Shown: one piece after another, positions 47,213 through 55,586 of the stretch
How the letters are laid out: every line of letters starts with the position of its first letter
Numbering within the stretch: position 1 is the stretch's first letter
From: Stappia albiluteola
GTDB taxonomy: Bacteria > Pseudomonadota > Alphaproteobacteria > Rhizobiales > Stappiaceae
Direction of reading: 5' to 3'
DNA: 64,000 nt
NCBI RefSeq assembly: GCF_014050225.1
Contig: NZ_JACFXV010000031.1
Coordinates: 1-64,000 of the forward strand
Notes under the pieces: model-generated
The model's input: only the letters and a program-made list of their open reading frames with translations
Told to the model about the DNA's origin: nothing
Database searches by the model: none
Made by a program: the position numbers and the translations under genes

Positions 47213-49933
47213 TTAAGCATTTTCCGGCACGTTCATGTGGCGCTTCAGCGCCGCGATCAGCTCGGTGCGCCCCTTCGCGCCCTTCTTCACCACATCCGCC
47301 GCGTGGCTGCCGAGCCACTCGCGCTCTTCGCGGCTCAAATCTTTTGACGTGACGACGACCACGGGAAGGTCGGCAAGGTCCTTGCGCTCATGGATCGCCT
47401 GCAGGAGCGCGAAACCGTCCATCTCGGGCATCATCAGGTCGAGCACCATGATGGAGGGTCGTCCGGCCTCAAGTTGCTCCAGCCCGCGCCGGCCATTGGC
47501 CGCCTCGCGCACCCGCCAGCCCTCTCGCACCAGCACCCGGCGGAACAGCTCGCGCGTCGCTGCGTCGTCATCGACCACGAGCACATCGTGGCGATCCTCG
47601 CCGGCAACGGCGTTCAGCGTCTCGATGAGAAGGCGCGGCTCGATCGGCTTGATCAGATGATCCGCCGCGCCGAAGGCAAGGCCCATCTCCCGGTCGGCGA
47701 CCACGGTCGCCAGGATCACGGGAATGTCGCAGAGCGCGGCATCGGACTTGATCTCGCGCAGCACCGACCAACCGTCCTGCCCGGGCATGATGACGTCGAG
47801 GATCACCGCATCGGGCCGCGACTTACGCATGAGGGCAATGCCCTCCGCCCCGCCCTCGGCTTCAAGCGCCTTGAAGCCGGCCGTCCGGACAGCGTCCGAA
47901 ATCGCCTTGCGCGCCCGCGCCTCGTCGTCGATCACCAGCACGGTGCCGCCCGCCTTCACGGCCGAAGCCGCCACAGCAGCCTGCTCGGTCTCTTGCTCGA
48001 CCAGCGCATTGCCCTTGCAGATGGCGGGAATGCAGAAGCGGAAGGTCGATCCCTTGCCGGTGGCACTCCTGACGTCGATGGTGCCGCCCATCATGCGGGT
48101 GAAATGCTTGGTGATCGCGAGCCCCAGTCCAGTGCCGCCATAATTGCGCGTGGTGGAGGCGTCGACCTGGGAGAAAGCCTGGAAGAGCTTGGCCTGCTGC
48201 GCCTTGGACATGCCGATGCCGCTGTCGGTGACGGAGAATTCCAGCATGTCGCCGCGCTTCTTGCGCTGGCGTTCCACATTCAGGACGATGTCGCCGTTCT
48301 CGGTGAACTTCGCCGCGTTGGAGAGCAGGTTGAAGAGGTTCTGCCGCAGCTTCGTCTTGTCGGTTTCCACCTCGACGGGATCGACCGACGTCTTTACGGT
48401 CAGCCGGTTTCCGCGCTTGGCGATCAGCGGCACGATGGTGCTTTCCACGTCGGCAATAAGCTCCATCAGGTCGAAACGCTCGACATAGAGCTCCATTTTG
48501 CCGGCCTCGATCTTGGATAGATCGAGAATGTCGTTGATGAGCGACAGAAGGTGGCGCCCCGAGCCCATGATCTTTTCCAGGTCGGCGACGAAGCCCGGCT
48601 CGCCGAGATCGCGTGCGTCTTCGGTCAACATCTCGCTATAGCCGATGATGGCATTGAGCGGCGTGCGCAACTCGTGGCTCATGGAGGCAAGGAAGCGGCT
48701 CTTTTCCTCGTTCGCCGCCTCAGCACCCCGGCGCGCCTCCTCCAGTTCCGCCTGACGCTTCTTCAGGTCGGTGATGTCGGTGTAGACGGCAACCGTGCCG
48801 CCCTCGGCGGTCTTGCGCTTTGCGATCCTGAGCCACAGCCCGTTGGTGAAAGACCGCTCCACCATGCCCTGCGGCTCGCGATGGCGGGACACGACATCCG
48901 CCACCCAGTCGTCGACCGACATTCCGTCCGTCTGGCTGGTGCCGCGCTCCGCCTGGGCGCGCACGATTTCCGCGAAGGCGCGGCCCGGCGTCATCAGGTC
49001 GGCAAGCTCGGGGAATATCTCCAGGTAGCGGCGATTGACCATCACCAGCCGGTCGTCGGCATCGTAGAGGGCGAAACCGTCGGGAATCGTCTCGATGGCG
49101 GTGACCACCGTATCGCGCTGGCGTTCGGCCGCCGCCTCCAGGCGCCGGCGCTCCGCCTGGGAATCGCGAAGAAGGCGCAGCGTCCTGGCCAGCCGGCCGA
49201 ACTCGTCCCGCCCCTCCGGCGGCAACTCCACATCCCCCCGGCCTTCCGTGAGCCCCGCCATGGCGCGATCTACCCGCGCGAGCGGCAGCAGGATCGACCG
49301 CAGCACGAGCCATGTGGCGATAATGCCGAGCACGGTGATCACGCCGCTGGCGATAAGCGCGCGATTATAGTTCTTTCGCGCGGCTTCTTCCGCCGCAACA
49401 CGCGCCCGGTCAGCCTGATCTTCAAGCCGCCCGCGCAGATCCTGCAGCGCGCCATCGACCTCGTCGCTGAAAGTCCGCGCGGCAGCAAGCATCGTGTTAC
49501 CGATGACGCGGTTACCGTCCGTATAGGCGTCGACGGCCTGCATCGCCCTGTCGTAATAGCCGTTCGCGCCTTCCTCGATGCGGCCGGCCGCGTCCGGCGC
49601 ATAGTCGCGGATGAGGACGAGATCCTCCATCAGCGCGGCGCGCGCGGTCTGGGCCCTGCGCTCGGAAAGCGTCAGCAGGCTGACGGACAAGTCCGTCAGC
49701 CAGTAGCGCATGTCGCCGAAATGAAGATGAGCGCGAGCGGCCACGTCCAGATGGTGGAAGCGGAGATTGGCCTGCTCGATACTCCGCTGGTTTTCACGCA
49801 GGTTATGCGTCATCACGGCAATGCTGACGAGCAGCGCGCACAACAGCGCCGAGGTCAGCGACACCAGGCGAAGCGGTATCTTGCGATCCGAAAGCCGGGC
49901 GACCCACGCCCCGATGCCTCCCTTCCCCGCCAT
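47213..49933 (-). CDS. Hybrid sensor histidine kinase with two receivers
   Basis: A 906-residue membrane kinase. Order: membrane helix (about 22-42), periplasmic helical sensor (about 45-195), second helix (about 196-216), HAMP, PAS-like domain (about 285-395), HisKA with the histidine in ASMSHELRTPLNAIIGYSEM, ATPase with N, G1 and G2 boxes (GTGLGLAITKHF, STFRF), then two receiver domains (ILDVIMPGQDG; VLDLMMPEMDG). Its start abuts the stop of the DUF3365 gene, so the pair is coupled. It should feed the downstream DivK-like regulator and cyclase. Confidence 0.93.
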   Translation of the reverse strand: MAGKGGIGAWVARLSDRKIPLRLVSLTSALLCALLVSIAVMTHNLRENQRSIEQANLRFHHLDVAARAHLHFGDMRYWLTDLSVSLLTLSERRAQTARAALMEDLVLIRDYAPDAAGRIEEGANGYYDRAMQAVDAYTDGNRVIGNTMLAAARTFSDEVDGALQDLRGRLEDQADRARVAAEEAARKNYNRALIASGVITVLGIIATWLVLRSILLPLARVDRAMAGLTEGRGDVELPPEGRDEFGRLARTLRLLRDSQAERRRLEAAAERQRDTVVTAIETIPDGFALYDADDRLVMVNRRYLEIFPELADLMTPGRAFAEIVRAQAERGTSQTDGMSVDDWVADVVSRHREPQGMVERSFTNGLWLRIAKRKTAEGGTVAVYTDITDLKKRQAELEEARRGAEAANEEKSRFLASMSHELRTPLNAIIGYSEMLTEDARDLGEPGFVADLEKIMGSGRHLLSLINDILDLSKIEAGKMELYVERFDLMELIADVESTIVPLIAKRGNRLTVKTSVDPVEVETDKTKLRQNLFNLLSNAAKFTENGDIVLNVERQRKKRGDMLEFSVTDSGIGMSKAQQAKLFQAFSQVDASTTRNYGGTGLGLAITKHFTRMMGGTIDVRSATGKGSTFRFCIPAICKGNALVEQETEQAAVAASAVKAGGTVLVIDDEARARKAISDAVRTAGFKALEAEGGAEGIALMRKSRPDAVILDVIMPGQDGWSVLREIKSDAALCDIPVILATVVADREMGLAFGAADHLIKPIEPRLLIETLNAVAGEDRHDVLVVDDDAATRELFRRVLVREGWRVREAANGRRGLEQLEAGRPSIMVLDLMMPEMDGFALLQAIHERKDLADLPVVVVTSKDLSREEREWLGSHAADVVKKGAKGRTELIAALKRHMNVPENA

Positions 49934-50695
49934 CTACTTGTAGAGGGTTATGCTGATGGCGCCAGCCAGATCGCCCTCAGCTCCCCCTTCCTTGGGATAG
50001 CCGGTGACATCGACCTCTCCCTTGGGACCACCGTGGCAGGTCAGGCAGGAGGCCGAGTAATATTCCGGAATCAGCATGCGGAATTCCTTGCGCCCATCCC
50101 TGTCAATCTCCTCGACATAGGCCTCACCTTTCGGCCAGTCCTTGGTGAGGAACTTCTCCTCGATCACCTGCCGCTCCCACTCGTCCGGCCGCGCCTTGCG
50201 GTTGCGCACCAGCTCGTCAGGGGCGGTGACCTTGGTCTTCGCGAGATCGCCCACCTTTTCGGAAAAGCGTTCGTTGACGAGACGGGCGAATATGGCGGGG
50301 ATGAAGCCCTTGAAGCCGACCCCTTCGGTGTCGATCAGCTCTTCGTACTCCGACACGATCTCGCGCATGGCGGCGATTTGGGCGTCGAAGAGGAGCTTGT
50401 CGCGCTCCGTCAGGCCGTCGCCTTCGGGCGGATTGCCTTCCCGCTCGGTGTAGAGGGCTAGCGCCTCGGCAACGACGCTGTCGCCGGTCAGGTTCTTCTC
50501 GCCGATCGTCTCGTCGTTGATCAGGTCCTGGTGGCTGGAAATGACGCTGCGCCCGGCGCGCAGCACGGCGGCAAGGCGCTCGCCGGTGACCACGTCGTCA
50601 TCGTCCGCCACCGCCACATCCACGGGGGCAAAAAGGACAGCCATCGCCAGAAAGCCACCGCATATCAGGCCGCATCGCATAACAGACCTCTTCAT
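49934..50695 (-). CDS. DUF3365 haem-c sensor protein
   Basis: A 253-residue exported protein. Signal peptide (about residues 1-30; CGLICGGFLAMAVLFAPV) is followed by a Tll0287-like domain. The C-terminal CLTCH motif (residues about 220-225, in SASCLTCHGGP) attaches a c-type haem. Relatives are redox or gas sensors, often fused to kinases; here the sensor is separate, abutting the kinase gene. This suggests that the pair works as a sensor-transducer. The alternative start at 50680 has a better ribosome-binding site (AAGAGG). Confidence 0.87.
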   Translation of the reverse strand: MKRSVMRCGLICGGFLAMAVLFAPVDVAVADDDDVVTGERLAAVLRAGRSVISSHQDLINDETIGEKNLTGDSVVAEALALYTEREGNPPEGDGLTERDKLLFDAQIAAMREIVSEYEELIDTEGVGFKGFIPAIFARLVNERFSEKVGDLAKTKVTAPDELVRNRKARPDEWERQVIEEKFLTKDWPKGEAYVEEIDRDGRKEFRMLIPEYYSASCLTCHGGPKGEVDVTGYPKEGGAEGDLAGAISITLYK

Positions 50696-50765
50696 TGATG
50701 ACGGCAGACTAGCAAACTTACGTAATGCTACATAGGCGTTTTAGCGGGCGAGCTTCCACCAAGGC

Positions 50766-50781
50766 TGTGAGCCAACTCACA
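50766..50781. promoter_or_regulatory. CRP-type palindrome between DUF3365 operon and hydratase gene
   Basis: TGTGA-GCCAAC-TCACA is a perfect match to the E. coli CRP consensus TGTGA-N6-TCACA. It lies 71 bases upstream of the DUF3365 start and 121 bases upstream of the divergent hydratase start. The rhizobial cAMP receptor Clr prefers a different motif (HGTYHC-N4-GRWACA), so the protein bound here is uncertain. The operon ends in an adenylate cyclase gene, making feedback by cAMP plausible. Confidence 0.6.
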
Positions 50782-50902
50782 CAAGATCTTATAAATTAAT
50801 ATCTTCGAATCTGTTTGATTTTGCCAGACTCCACGAGAGCGGGATTGTGACGAACGGGAAATCCGTGGCAGCCTGCGGCCAGCGATAACCGGAAAACAAT
50901 CA

Positions 50903-51709
50903 ATGACCGAAACCGAGCAGCTGGCCCGAAGGATCCTCGAGGCCCTCGACACGGGTCGCCAGATCCCCTGCATTTCGGACGAATTGGTAGGCTTCGACCA
51001 GGATGCCGCCTATGCGGTCTCCCACGAGGTGACGCGGCTGCGGGTGGCACGCGGCGAAAAGCCGGTCGGACGCAAGATCGGCTTCACCAACCGGACCATC
51101 TGGGAGGAATACAAGGTCTACGCGCCGATCTGGGGACCGGTCTACGACACGACCGTAGCCGAGGCCGGCAAGCCTCAACCGCTCGGCCACCTGCTTGAGC
51201 CGCGCATCGAGCCGGAAATCGTCCTCCGCCTATCCGCGACGCCCGAAGCCGGAATGGACGACGAAGCGCTGTTTGACTGCATTTCCCATGTGGCGCATGG
51301 CTTCGAGATCGTGCAGTCGCTGTTTGCCGGCTGGAAATTCCGCGCCGCCGATACGATCGCCGCCTTCGCCCTGCATGGCGCACTGACCCATGGGCCCTTC
51401 GTGGAAATCGCGTCGGAAGCGCGCGGCGACTGGATGGCGAGATTGGCAAGCTTCACCATCACCCTGAAGCGGGACGGCATGGCGATGGACAAGGGCAGGG
51501 CGGAAAACGTGCTCGGCGGCGGGCCGCTTGCCGCGCTCGCCCATCTGGCGAAAGTGCTCGCCGACCGCCCCGGCTCACCCGGCTTGCGGCCGGGCGAAAT
51601 CATTTCCACTGGCACACTCACGCGCGCGCTGCCAGTCTCAACCGGCGAGACATGGTCGACGGAACTGCACAACCTGCCGCTGCCGGACCTCACGCAAGCC
51701 TTTATCTAA
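50903..51709 (+). CDS. 2-keto-4-pentenoate hydratase-like protein (FAH superfamily)
   Basis: A 268-residue member of the MhpD/hydratase-decarboxylase family. Conserved parts are GRKIGFTNRTIWEEYKVYAPIWGPVYD, EPEIVLRLS with metal-binding glutamates, and GPLAALAHLAKVL. These enzymes add water to 2-hydroxypent-2,4-dienoates in aromatic meta-cleavage pathways. No other pathway gene lies next to it. It is divergent from the DUF3365 operon, and the CRP-type palindrome lies between. Ribosome-binding site is weak. Confidence 0.88.
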   Translation: MTETEQLARRILEALDTGRQIPCISDELVGFDQDAAYAVSHEVTRLRVARGEKPVGRKIGFTNRTIWEEYKVYAPIWGPVYDTTVAEAGKPQPLGHLLEPRIEPEIVLRLSATPEAGMDDEALFDCISHVAHGFEIVQSLFAGWKFRAADTIAAFALHGALTHGPFVEIASEARGDWMARLASFTITLKRDGMAMDKGRAENVLGGGPLAALAHLAKVLADRPGSPGLRPGEIISTGTLTRALPVSTGETWSTELHNLPLPDLTQAFI

Positions 51710-51710
51710 G

Positions 51711-52856
51711 TCACGCCCGCTTCAGCGGCACCAGGTGATTGTCCCAGGAGATGCCGGCTGCAACCGACAGGGCGTCGGGCGACGAGGCGGGATCATCGCT
51801 GTAGCTGAGCTGGCCGTTGCCGTCGGAAATCAGGAAACCGGTCTCCTCGATCGGCGCGAGGCCGCAGGCATCCACCATGATCTGCGCGCCGAGGAAACTG
51901 CCGTCGGCGGTCGACCAGTAGAGGATGCGGTTGCCGCGCGGATGAGAGGTCGCCACCACGTCGCCGCTGGCATTGACGGCAACCGAGCCGACGTAGTTGG
52001 CAAGCAATGCCTGAACCGGATCCGGGGCGGAGAACAACGCCGGCCCTACATCCCGGGAAAGACGCACCAGGAGCGGCGGACGGTCGCCTTCAGGTCCTTC
52101 GTACTGGCCGCCGATCCAGACTGTGCCCGAGGGGTCGAGCGCCATATGGCGCAGCGACAGCTGATGCAGGGCCTTGTCCAGCTTGTGGGACGCAAGAATT
52201 GCCCCGTTCTCGCGGTCGATGAAGGTGACGTTCGGCTCCATCGTGGCGAGGTTCAGCTTCTCGCGACCGGTCTCCGGCCGGGTCTCGATACCGCCATTGG
52301 CGACGACCAGCGTGCGTCCGTCGGCGCTCAGCAACACATCGTGCGGGCCGACGCCGCCGGTCGCGATCTCGCCGATGCGGCGTGGCGTCTCGCCGCTGAC
52401 GTCGTAAACGCCGAGCAACCCGCGCGCCGAGGCGAAATCGTTCTCCGTCGCATAGACCAGCCGGCCATCAGGCGAATAGACGCCGTGCCCGTAGAAGTGC
52501 CGCCCCGTGGGAGCACTGACGACCACCGGTTCGCGCCGCCCCTCGACATCGAAGGCGACCGCGAAGGTGCCGGGCCGCCGCGCGAACGCGATCGCCTGCC
52601 GGCCATCCGGAGAAAAGGCGATATCGTGGCCACGACCGGGGAGCGGGATCTTCAGTGCCTCCAGCCCTTCCGGCGTGACGACGGCGATGGAATGCGAACC
52701 ATCCGCCTCGCGCCTTGCGCCGGCAAAGAGTGGCTCGCCCGCCGCCGCGTCGAAGACGCCGAGCGCTGCTGCCTGTCGACCGGAAAGGACAAGCCCGGCG
52801 GAACCGGCCGCCAGCATGGTGAGGAAGTGGCGGCGGTCAATCTCCGTCGAGAGCAT
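51711..52856 (-). CDS. DUF1513 protein with Tat signal
   Basis: A 381-residue exported beta-propeller-like protein. The N-terminus has a twin-arginine motif (DRRHFLTMLAAGSAG). The body contains repeated WD/NHL-like blade motifs (FSPDGRQAIAF; YSPDGRLVYATEND; LSADGRTLVVANGG). DUF1513 proteins occur with imelysins and di-haem oxidoreductases in iron-linked clusters, but their function is unknown. GGGAGG precedes the ATG, which overlaps the 3' end of the first imelysin gene by 20 bases. It is the last gene of the operon. Confidence 0.9.
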   Translation of the reverse strand: MLSTEIDRRHFLTMLAAGSAGLVLSGRQAAALGVFDAAAGEPLFAGARREADGSHSIAVVTPEGLEALKIPLPGRGHDIAFSPDGRQAIAFARRPGTFAVAFDVEGRREPVVVSAPTGRHFYGHGVYSPDGRLVYATENDFASARGLLGVYDVSGETPRRIGEIATGGVGPHDVLLSADGRTLVVANGGIETRPETGREKLNLATMEPNVTFIDRENGAILASHKLDKALHQLSLRHMALDPSGTVWIGGQYEGPEGDRPPLLVRLSRDVGPALFSAPDPVQALLANYVGSVAVNASGDVVATSHPRGNRILYWSTADGSFLGAQIMVDACGLAPIEETGFLISDGNGQLSYSDDPASSPDALSVAAGISWDNHLVPLKRA

Positions 52857-53943
52857 TGAAGCCTCCCTTCAGTTCCAGATAACCGGCCAGCTCGCGTCCG
52901 AGCAGATCGCGGATGCTGGAAGTGTTGATCTCCACCACCTCCAGGCGCCTGCGGCTTTCCTCGTCGGCAAGGACCTGCGCCAACGGCATGTCGAACCCAT
53001 GGAGCGCACTGGTGGCGAGCTTCGTCTCGAAGGCCAACGAATTGGCGAGCCATTGCCCTTCCTGCGGGGCGGCTGCAACGAATCCGCCCGCCGTCACCGC
53101 CTCGTTGAGACCGGTCAGACCCGCGGCAAGGTAAGTGAACTCATTGCCGCTGCGGGCAAACGGTGCCCGCTCGGCCCGCAATGCCGGATCGCCCGGCTCC
53201 AGCACGCGTTCCAGCACCTGGTCGCGCAGCACGGCAAGGCCGGTGAAAAGGGCATTGAAGACGCTTTCCACTGCCTCCTGCGGCGTGTGGACAAGCGCAT
53301 TTTCCGGCGAAGGCGCAAGCAACAGGCCCGTCTGTCCGTTGCCGGTCCGATAGGCCTCGGCCAGTTCCCGCGCCGTCGCCGTCAGCCGCGCGGCGATCGC
53401 TTCGGCATAGGCGCAGGTGAAGGCTCCCTTCTTGCCTTCAGGCGCAAGTATTACTGCACCGTCCGGCGAAAAGGCGATCCATTCCAGCGCCGAAAGTCCC
53501 TGCAGCGCGACGCTCTTGTCGCGCAGGCGGTCCGGGTCGGTTGCCGACGCATCGGGCCGGGCCAGCAGGCGGTCCACCTGGCGGCGAACGACACCGCGCG
53601 CATCCGGCACGAAGGCCAGCCGCTCCAGCCGATGCTCGTCGGCAAGCGCGCCGAAACGCAGGATCGCCAGTTGCGCATATGCTTCAACACTGGCACTAAA
53701 ACGCGCGTCGAATGCTTCCTTTTGCGCTATAGACGGGCGCTCACTGCACAGCCCGGTGATCGATGCCTGAAGGGCGGCGAAGCTTTCGGCAAGGGCCTGC
53801 GACTTCGGCACCGCATAGCCGTCGACGACATTGCGCACCAACGGGGCAAAGTCCGCGGTGGGCTCCGCCATGGCTCCGCCGACCAGCGGCAGAATGACGG
53901 CAGCCGCGAGCAGCGCGGCTTGCCGGAACTTCCGGAACATCAT
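52837..53943 (-). CDS. Imelysin-family protein with altered GxHxxE motif
   Basis: A 368-residue exported protein (signal peptide about residues 1-26). It is a two-half helical imelysin/M75 fold like IrpA and the M75 part of EfeO. The conserved GxHxxE motif, thought to bind metal, reads GLSALE, with histidine replaced by serine. It may therefore have lost metal binding or serve as an accessory subunit. It sits between the di-haem oxidoreductase (7 bases) and the DUF1513 gene (20-base overlap). Confidence 0.87.
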   Translation of the reverse strand: MMFRKFRQAALLAAAVILPLVGGAMAEPTADFAPLVRNVVDGYAVPKSQALAESFAALQASITGLCSERPSIAQKEAFDARFSASVEAYAQLAILRFGALADEHRLERLAFVPDARGVVRRQVDRLLARPDASATDPDRLRDKSVALQGLSALEWIAFSPDGAVILAPEGKKGAFTCAYAEAIAARLTATARELAEAYRTGNGQTGLLLAPSPENALVHTPQEAVESVFNALFTGLAVLRDQVLERVLEPGDPALRAERAPFARSGNEFTYLAAGLTGLNEAVTAGGFVAAAPQEGQWLANSLAFETKLATSALHGFDMPLAQVLADEESRRRLEVVEINTSSIRDLLGRELAGYLELKGGFNALDGD

Positions 53944-53950
53944 TGCAGCC

Positions 53951-55483
53951 TCACAGCGATCTCAAAAAGCGGATCAGCGACTTCCTGTCTTCTTCGGCAA
54001 GGGCGGCATAGCCGGCGCGCGCGCCTTCCGCCTCGCCGCCATGCCACAGGATCGCCTCTTCCAGCGTACGCGCCCGCCCGTCATGCAGGTAGCTTTCCTG
54101 CCCGCTGACGATTTCCGTCAAGCCGATGCCCCAGAGCGGCGGGGTGCGCCATTCCGCGCCGGAGGCCGACCCCACCGGACGGTGGTCCGACAGCCCCTCG
54201 CCCATGTCATGCAGCAAAAGGTCGGTATAGGGCCAGATCAGCTGGAAGCGGTGGGCGGCGATATCGGCCTTGCGGGACGTGACATATTTCGGCCGGTGAC
54301 AGGAAGCGCAGCCGAGATCGTTGAACACCGCCTTGCCCGCCAGCACCTGCGGATCATCGAAGTCGCGGCGCGCCGGCACCGCGAGGTTGCGGGAATAGAA
54401 GTCGACCAGGTCCATAACCGGGTCCGGCGCCTCGGAAACACCGAGATGCTCCTGCTCGCCATTGGCCATGGCGAAGCAGGCCGACTGCGCCTTCGTGCAG
54501 TCGCCGTAATTATGGGGCACGTCGGGCGTCGACAGGCCGATATCACCGGCGAAGGCACCGGCCGATTGCGCGCGCACCGAAGGCGTGGAGGCCTTCCAGC
54601 CGTAGCGGCCAATGGCCTTCTCGCCCGTCGCAGGGTCCGACACCCAGCTGACGCGGCCGGAAATGCCGTCGCCATCGGCGTCCTCCGGGTCGGCCTGCGC
54701 CAGGATATCGCCCGGATGGATCGCCTGAATGAGGCCGAGACCGATCATCTGCGGCGCGACGCGCGGCGAGGTCAGCACATCCGCGGCCATCGGCCCGTAG
54801 GCCAGGTCGGTCATCCGGTAGGCCGGCTTGCGCAGGCTGACCGTGGTGCCGTCGGCAAAGGCGGTTTCGATCTCCTCGTAGTCGACCGCAAGGCGTCCTT
54901 CCGCCTTCAGGCCGGGCACGGCGAAGGTCTGGAACTGGCCGCCATAGGTCGGCTCGGGCAGCGACAGGATTTGCCCGTCGGCCAGCGCCTTGCGCTCCTC
55001 TTCCGTCCTTGGCGGCACGGAAAGGCGCAGGAACAGGGCGACTGCCTCCTCGCCCTCGCGGGGCGGGTGGCCGCGGCCATCCTTCAGGTGGCAGCCCTGG
55101 CAGGAGCGTGCGTTGAACAGCGGCCCGAGACCGTCGGACGCCTGCGTGGAAGACGGAGCCGAGACCCAGAGCTTGCGGAACAGGCCGTTGCCGACCGCGA
55201 ATTTCTGCTGCTCCTCGAAGGAGAGATTGGCCGAGGGCTGCGAAAAGGCGTTGGCGTTGACGTATTTCTGCGAGGTCGCGGCACCCGCGCTCATGCGCTC
55301 GAAGGCTTCGGCCGCGGCCCTGTCGGACGAGGGTTTCAGTACAGCCGCGACACGCGCGCGGTCTTTCGGGCTCAGGTCGTCGCGCCAGGAAAGCGGCGCG
55401 CCTTCGCCTGCATGGGCCTGAACGACAAAAAGCCCGAGCACGAAAAAACCGGACAGCAGGATTGGACAAGTCTTGTGCATCAT
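53951..55483 (-). CDS. Di-haem thiol oxidoreductase (DUF1111/DHOR)
   Basis: A 510-residue exported c-type cytochrome. Signal peptide at residues about 1-25, then two haem motifs, CQGCH (about residue 120) and CASCH (about 385), with a MauG-like di-haem layout. The family is linked to iron-uptake imelysin clusters and may oxidise or reduce ferric or ferrous ion or thiols in the periplasm. Follows the second imelysin gene after about 100 bases that contain a hairpin, and is closely followed by the first imelysin gene. Confidence 0.9.
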   Translation of the reverse strand: MMHKTCPILLSGFFVLGLFVVQAHAGEGAPLSWRDDLSPKDRARVAAVLKPSSDRAAAEAFERMSAGAATSQKYVNANAFSQPSANLSFEEQQKFAVGNGLFRKLWVSAPSSTQASDGLGPLFNARSCQGCHLKDGRGHPPREGEEAVALFLRLSVPPRTEEERKALADGQILSLPEPTYGGQFQTFAVPGLKAEGRLAVDYEEIETAFADGTTVSLRKPAYRMTDLAYGPMAADVLTSPRVAPQMIGLGLIQAIHPGDILAQADPEDADGDGISGRVSWVSDPATGEKAIGRYGWKASTPSVRAQSAGAFAGDIGLSTPDVPHNYGDCTKAQSACFAMANGEQEHLGVSEAPDPVMDLVDFYSRNLAVPARRDFDDPQVLAGKAVFNDLGCASCHRPKYVTSRKADIAAHRFQLIWPYTDLLLHDMGEGLSDHRPVGSASGAEWRTPPLWGIGLTEIVSGQESYLHDGRARTLEEAILWHGGEAEGARAGYAALAEEDRKSLIRFLRSL

Positions 55484-55539
55484 TCGCCCATCAATTCGGA
55501 TTCCCCGCCATTCCGGTATCTTTTGTGCCGCGCAGGCGC

Positions 55540-55575
55540 CATCCCGGACCAGAGAAGCGAAGCTGGTCCGGGATG
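55540..55575. repeat. Perfect 13-bp stem between imelysin and di-haem oxidoreductase genes
   Basis: Arms 55540-55552 and 55563-55575 (CATCCCGGACCAG) surround a 10-base loop. No T-run follows on the minus strand. It may be a mRNA-stabilising hairpin or a dispersed palindromic repeat. Confidence 0.55.
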
Positions 55576-55586
55576 ACGATTGCAGC

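Noticed and set aside
45453..47216. 587-codon plus-strand frame over the cyclase and receiver genes
   Set aside because: It spans two conserved opposite-strand genes and has no recognisable domain.
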